This document shows positions 62,140 through 64,000 of a stretch of DNA of 64,000 nt, in pieces; position 1 is the first letter of the stretch, and each line of letters starts with the position of its first letter. Position numbers and translations under genes: made by a program. The stretch is from an uncultured Prevotellaceae bacterium (GTDB lineage: Bacteria > Bacteroidota > Bacteroidia > Bacteroidales > Bacteroidaceae): NCBI GenBank assembly GCA_902769805.1, contig CACXQL010000001.1:71526-135525 (forward strand), read 5' to 3'. The notes beneath the pieces were generated by a model that saw only the letters and a list, made by a program, of their open reading frames with translations, was not told where the DNA came from and made no database searches.

Positions 62140-63633
62140 TTAGTACCAGACAACCTTCTTGCCGTTGACGATATACAAGCCGCGTTGAGTAGGCTGTCCA
62201 TTAATCTTGCGACCATCCAGTGTGTACCACACATCACGCTGAACATTGAACGTTGAACGTTGAATGTTTTTAATGCCTGTAGGAGGTATATCCGTTTCCT
62301 TCAGTGTGCAGAAGGTGAAATAGGTAGGCTCGTCGAACATGGCGGGATGGCTAACATCCTTCAAATACTTACCAGTACCTACATTCAATAACGTCCAGCC
62401 CTTGCCTTCTACATATTCGATAGTCCATACTGCACCATCAGCAATCTCATAACCTCTCTGACCGTTCAACCCGTTGGCAAAGCAACAATCGCCTGTAACA
62501 TCCTGCGAGTTCAGGCAGGCGGTATTGCCATCCACCTGATATTCTTCGCCATCAGAATCAACGAGCCTCAAAGAACGTCCGCCAGTGATTCTCGACAGTT
62601 TGAACAGATATGCCTCATTGGACGAATCAAAGGCAGTCTTATAATCGCCATCAGCCATCTGCTGACCAGACAGACAGTAAAAAGCCTTCTGTTCTGCCTC
62701 ATTCACAATAGCAAAGGGCTTACCCGATATAGCAGACAATCCACCCGTCAAGCGCTCATCGATGGTATAGTATTTCGTATATTGTTCCGGATGGTTCATC
62801 ACGTCGAGGACTTTCTCTGCATAACGCTTACCGAAGGTACGATAGCCTGCAGCCGAGAAATGCCAGGGGTCAACACCATTGCCAGGGATGCCATCGGCAG
62901 AGACCACATGACCGGTGGGAATCACCTCGGGGATTTTTGCAACCACATGATTATGCCATGAACAGCCACCACCCATATTCTCATATTCAGTTTCACCGAC
63001 AAAGATGGGTACTTCGGAAGCTTTAAGTCCTAAGTCGTGTAGCATGTCCTTATAAATCTTCTTCACCATACCAGGCCACTTCTCGTCACCATTGTTCGAC
63101 TCGCCCTGATGTAACAGAATGCCTTTGATGACACCTACCTCCTGAGCCTTCTTTGCCATCTCAATGATGCGGCCGTAAGGGTTGCCGCCATAGTGGCGAT
63201 TGGCCAAAGTCACCCACCACTCGGTGGGGTTGTCTTTCATTTTCTGCTCATACAAATCCTTGTCGAACATCTCGATAGGACTGCCACCCATAGCAACGGC
63301 GATGACACCGATCTTTTTGTCGGGGAGTTCCTGTACCATCGTACGGCCAAAATAGTCCGTGGGGCCGAGTTTGCCGACAGGGCTGACGATAGGACACTCA
63401 GCCTTATACCAGTTGCCTAAAGTACGCTTGGGATTATCAAAGTTGCAGGTGGCAAGCATCTGGAAGCGCTCGTCGACATTGCCCACATCCTGGGCTTCCC
63501 ACTGGGCATTACCCTCCATGTTTGACTGACCAAAACAAATATAGATGTAGAAGTTAGGATCTACCTCTGCCTTTGCACCCATCACGGCGCACAGTAGCAT
63601 CATAACTGTTAGAAAATAGTGTCTCATCTTCAT
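62140..63633 (-). CDS. Secreted carbohydrate esterase (CE6/sialate O-acetylesterase-like) with C-terminal sorting-type tail
   Basis: The 497-residue protein has a signal peptide (MKMRHYFLTVMMLLCAVMGAKA) and an SGNH/SASA esterase domain with GQSNMEGN (catalytic Ser), ILLHQGESNNGDEKW, and DPWHFSAAGYRTFGKR (catalytic Asp and His). Then comes a beta-rich domain (~290-445). The end is a ~50-residue tail VWYTLDGRKINGQPTQRGLYIVNGKKVVW, of the kind found on type IX secretion substrates in Bacteroidetes. It likely removes acetyl groups from xylan or another glycan. The linker before the tail (NIQRSTFNVQRD) is encoded by a heptamer repeat. Confidence 0.87.
   Translation of the reverse strand: MKMRHYFLTVMMLLCAVMGAKAEVDPNFYIYICFGQSNMEGNAQWEAQDVGNVDERFQMLATCNFDNPKRTLGNWYKAECPIVSPVGKLGPTDYFGRTMVQELPDKKIGVIAVAMGGSPIEMFDKDLYEQKMKDNPTEWWVTLANRHYGGNPYGRIIEMAKKAQEVGVIKGILLHQGESNNGDEKWPGMVKKIYKDMLHDLGLKASEVPIFVGETEYENMGGGCSWHNHVVAKIPEVIPTGHVVSADGIPGNGVDPWHFSAAGYRTFGKRYAEKVLDVMNHPEQYTKYYTIDERLTGGLSAISGKPFAIVNEAEQKAFYCLSGQQMADGDYKTAFDSSNEAYLFKLSRITGGRSLRLVDSDGEEYQVDGNTACLNSQDVTGDCCFANGLNGQRGYEIADGAVWTIEYVEGKGWTLLNVGTGKYLKDVSHPAMFDEPTYFTFCTLKETDIPPTGIKNIQRSTFNVQRDVWYTLDGRKINGQPTQRGLYIVNGKKVVWY
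62240..62267 (-). repeat. Heptamer repeat (CGTTCAA family) inside the esterase
   Basis: Plus strand TGAACAT TGAACGT TGAACGT TGAATGT; read in frame on the coding strand as NIQRSTFNVQ in the interdomain linker. Confidence 0.85.
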
Positions 63634-63681
63634 ATTCGTATTTTACTTACTGTTGTTTTTCAATTAATTATTTTCCGACTG

Positions 63682-63689
63682 CAAAAATA
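63682..63689 (-). promoter_or_regulatory. -7 box of the esterase unit
   Basis: TATTTTTG on the minus strand, 48 nt before the ATG at 63633. Confidence 0.55.
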
Positions 63690-63774
63690 CGAAGTAAAAG
63701 TGGAACATTCTTTTTAATGCGTTCCACGTACTTTATTATTCGTAACATATAATACAACAGGTGTCGTAAAAATA

Positions 63775-63804
63775 TTGTTTATTACCCAATATTATGTACC
63801 TTTG
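63775..63804 (+). promoter_or_regulatory. Promoter of the gene at the right edge
   Basis: TTG at 63775-63777, 19-bp spacer, TACCTTTG at 63797-63804; leader about 45 nt. Confidence 0.6.
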
Positions 63805-63855
63805 CATCCTCTGTCAATCAAACTATACAGGAATTACAATTAATTACAAATACTC

Positions 63856-64000
63856 ATGAAAAGATTTTTTACTTTTATCATTATTATCGGGCTGGTGGCA
63901 GGCACAGCCATAGGAGCATCCAAGCCCACCAGCATTATTGTTTATAACATCCCGAAGCAGCATATCACCGGTTTTGGCGGTGCATGTTGTGACGGTGCTA
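63856..64000 (+). CDS. Start of a secreted glycoside hydrolase, probably GH30-like (3' end outside window)
   Basis: Only the first 48 codons are present. They encode a signal peptide (MKRFFTFIIIIGLVAGTAIG), then ASKPTSIIVYNIPKQ and the phrase ITGFGGACCDGA, which resembles the N-terminal GFGG strand of GH30 enzymes (glucuronoxylanases and relatives). Divergent from the acetyl esterase gene, which would fit a xylan-degrading locus. The family call rests on this one motif. Confidence 0.6.
   Translation, partial: MKRFFTFIIIIGLVAGTAIGASKPTSIIVYNIPKQHITGFGGACCDGA

Overview
The window looks like a chromosomal segment of a Bacteroidales bacterium, most likely a Prevotella-type organism (inference). 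The evidence is the recurring -7 promoter box TAnnTTTG in front of many genes with no Shine-Dalgarno needed, Bacteroidetes-restricted families (DUF2723, DUF4230, DUF5606, DUF4738, long-form NusB, LptD-like OstA protein), a complete-looking run of menaquinone genes, and carbohydrate-active secreted enzymes with a C-terminal secretion-type tail. No rRNA, tRNA, CRISPR array, transposase or prophage was seen.

Layout. 1-8900: end of a Kef-type antiporter, an LptD-like protein, an HD-domain protein, an OadA/PycB-like carboxyltransferase without a biotin lysine, a lipoprotein, and a queuosine pair (yhhQ-like transporter plus queF) behind a possibly structured leader. 8900-13111: accessory island with about 500 bp of non-coding DNA, a family 2 glycosyltransferase, and a small RiPP-type locus: a 42-residue Cys-containing precursor (10586-10714), a radical SAM/SPASM maturase, a free-standing PqqD-like protein and a TlpA-like thioredoxin. 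13118-19266: housekeeping genes (Ca/Na antiporter, S4 protein, pth, rplY; then nusB-yajC-ybbR-coaE-DUF5606). 19336-23483: TonB-receptor-like barrel protein and aroB. 23584-32051: menaquinone cluster menE, menC, menB, menD, menF and a hotdog thioesterase, interrupted by an oppositely oriented papain-like peptidase, with a ROK sugar kinase upstream. 32329-37187: lysS-gpsA-pgi-HAD operon. 37132-52475: transporters (P-type Ca ATPase, alanine/glycine symporter, SSS symporter, NhaD), tandem DUF4230 genes, an orphan histidine kinase, trmO, a porin and others. 52492-62119: DUF2723 glycosyltransferase-like protein, purD operon, and a heme-motif beta-propeller lipoprotein beside a large membrane protein. 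62140-64000: a secreted CE6/sialate-esterase-like enzyme and the start of a probable GH30-like hydrolase, divergent, suggesting xylan or glycan degradation.

Two themes deserve attention. The first is the RiPP locus, whose precursor is too short for ordinary gene calling and which sits in visibly AT-richer DNA. The second is a pervasive set of heptameric (7-bp) tandem repeats of several sequence families. They lie at gene ends and starts and also inside reading frames of lptD, menE, menC, menD and the esterase. Because 7 bp is 7 codons per 3 units, these arrays read through in all three frames in one orientation and add KGQRSKV-, LTAHRSP- or TFNVQRS-type peptides to conserved enzymes. A degenerate 22-bp quasi-palindromic tandem array lies between menB and the peptidase gene.

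All functional calls are from reading the sequence; no database search was run.
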